Below are positions 63,985 through 64,000 of a stretch of DNA of 64,000 bases, piece by piece. The notes under the pieces were generated by a model. The model was not told the origin of the DNA and searched no databases. It worked only from the letters and a program-made list of their open reading frames with translations. Made by a program: the position numbers and the translations under genes. Location: positions 33,125 to 97,124 of the forward strand of contig JABGUL010000033.1 in NCBI GenBank assembly GCA_018646605.1, given 5' to 3'. Origin of the DNA: Flavobacteriaceae bacterium (GTDB lineage: Bacteria > Bacteroidota > Bacteroidia > Flavobacteriales > Flavobacteriaceae). Positions within the stretch are counted from its first letter, which is position 1; every line of letters begins with the position of its first letter.

Positions 63985-64000
63985 CTGATATCGTTTTGTG

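Noticed and set aside
1..64000. CRISPR arrays, insertion sequences, prophage, rRNA, riboswitches
   Set aside because: None was seen: no spaced direct repeats, transposase or phage proteins, rRNA stretches or recognisable riboswitch cores.

Overview
The window looks like a chromosomal segment of a marine-type flavobacterium (phylum Bacteroidota, probably Flavobacteriaceae). The evidence is low G+C, dense genes with short spacers, a Por-type (type IX) secretion sorting domain, and many matches to the Bacteroidota -7 promoter box TANNTTTG. Families typical of that group also occur: DUF4271 next to hemD, DUF4296, DUF3098, a LeuRS with the Bacteroidota-type insertion, and a mevalonate-pathway cluster. 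I see no rRNA, IS element, phage, CRISPR array or long repeat. There is one tRNA, tRNA-Ser(GGA). No intergenic gap exceeds about 190 bases, so nothing long is left unexplained.

Layout. Bases 1-2430 (minus strand) hold the start of a Gfo/Idh/MocA dehydrogenase, a small lipoprotein and an umuC-umuD translesion pair. Bases 2615-6598 hold sucA-sucB of the 2-oxoglutarate dehydrogenase complex, followed by a retropepsin-like protease and tatD. Bases 7960-11260 hold tRNA-Ser and an ExbB/ExbD energy-transducing cluster ending in a beta-barrel protein. Bases 11261-24111 are a long minus-strand run: rpoN, asnS, an RND/MMPL exporter, frr, pyrH, nadC, nadB, nadA, truB, uppP, a DUF3098 protein and ftsX. 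Bases 24241-36745 mix leuS, a SemiSWEET, a zinc protease, an Lrp regulator, hemD, a dolichol-phosphate-mannose-synthase-like enzyme, dihydroorotase, an epimerase, tyrS, an acyl-adenylating enzyme and a tiny T9SS-sorted protein. Bases 36849-42465 carry a two-component system, trmB, an alkyltransferase-like protein and an Fe-S/electron-transfer group (mrp, nifU-like, ferredoxin reductase, ferredoxin). Bases 42546-47785 form a maltose/maltodextrin group (beta-phosphoglucomutase, GH65 phosphorylase, alpha-amylase lipoprotein) plus a phosphodiesterase. Bases 48369-52071 hold mevalonate-pathway genes, a UbiA prenyltransferase and an odd pseudouridine synthase. Bases 52006-55571 are a glycosyltransferase trio. 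Bases 55629-58469 are a membrane 4Fe-4S/FAD redox pair.

The most interesting part is the right end (60099-63901, minus strand). It is a tight five-gene operon: a CofC-like TIGR04282-type transferase, a purine nucleoside phosphorylase, an ArsM-like methyltransferase, an exported DUF547 protein and a TIGR04283-type glycosyltransferase. It matches the rSAM/selenodomain neighbourhood now linked to arsenosugar biosynthesis. The radical-SAM partner ArsS is not in the window. A plausible reading is: ArsM methylates arsenite; ArsS, encoded elsewhere, adds 5'-deoxyadenosyl; the phosphorylase removes adenine to give an arsenosugar 1-phosphate; the two transferases activate and attach that sugar. The later steps are inference.

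Other oddities are a pseudouridine synthase lacking its catalytic Asp, an MGMT-family protein with Ala in place of the acceptor Cys, a dihydroorotase with Gln in the first metal-binding position, an Mrp without CxxC, an ExbD with a CxxC, and a 16-base palindrome between two divergent promoters.
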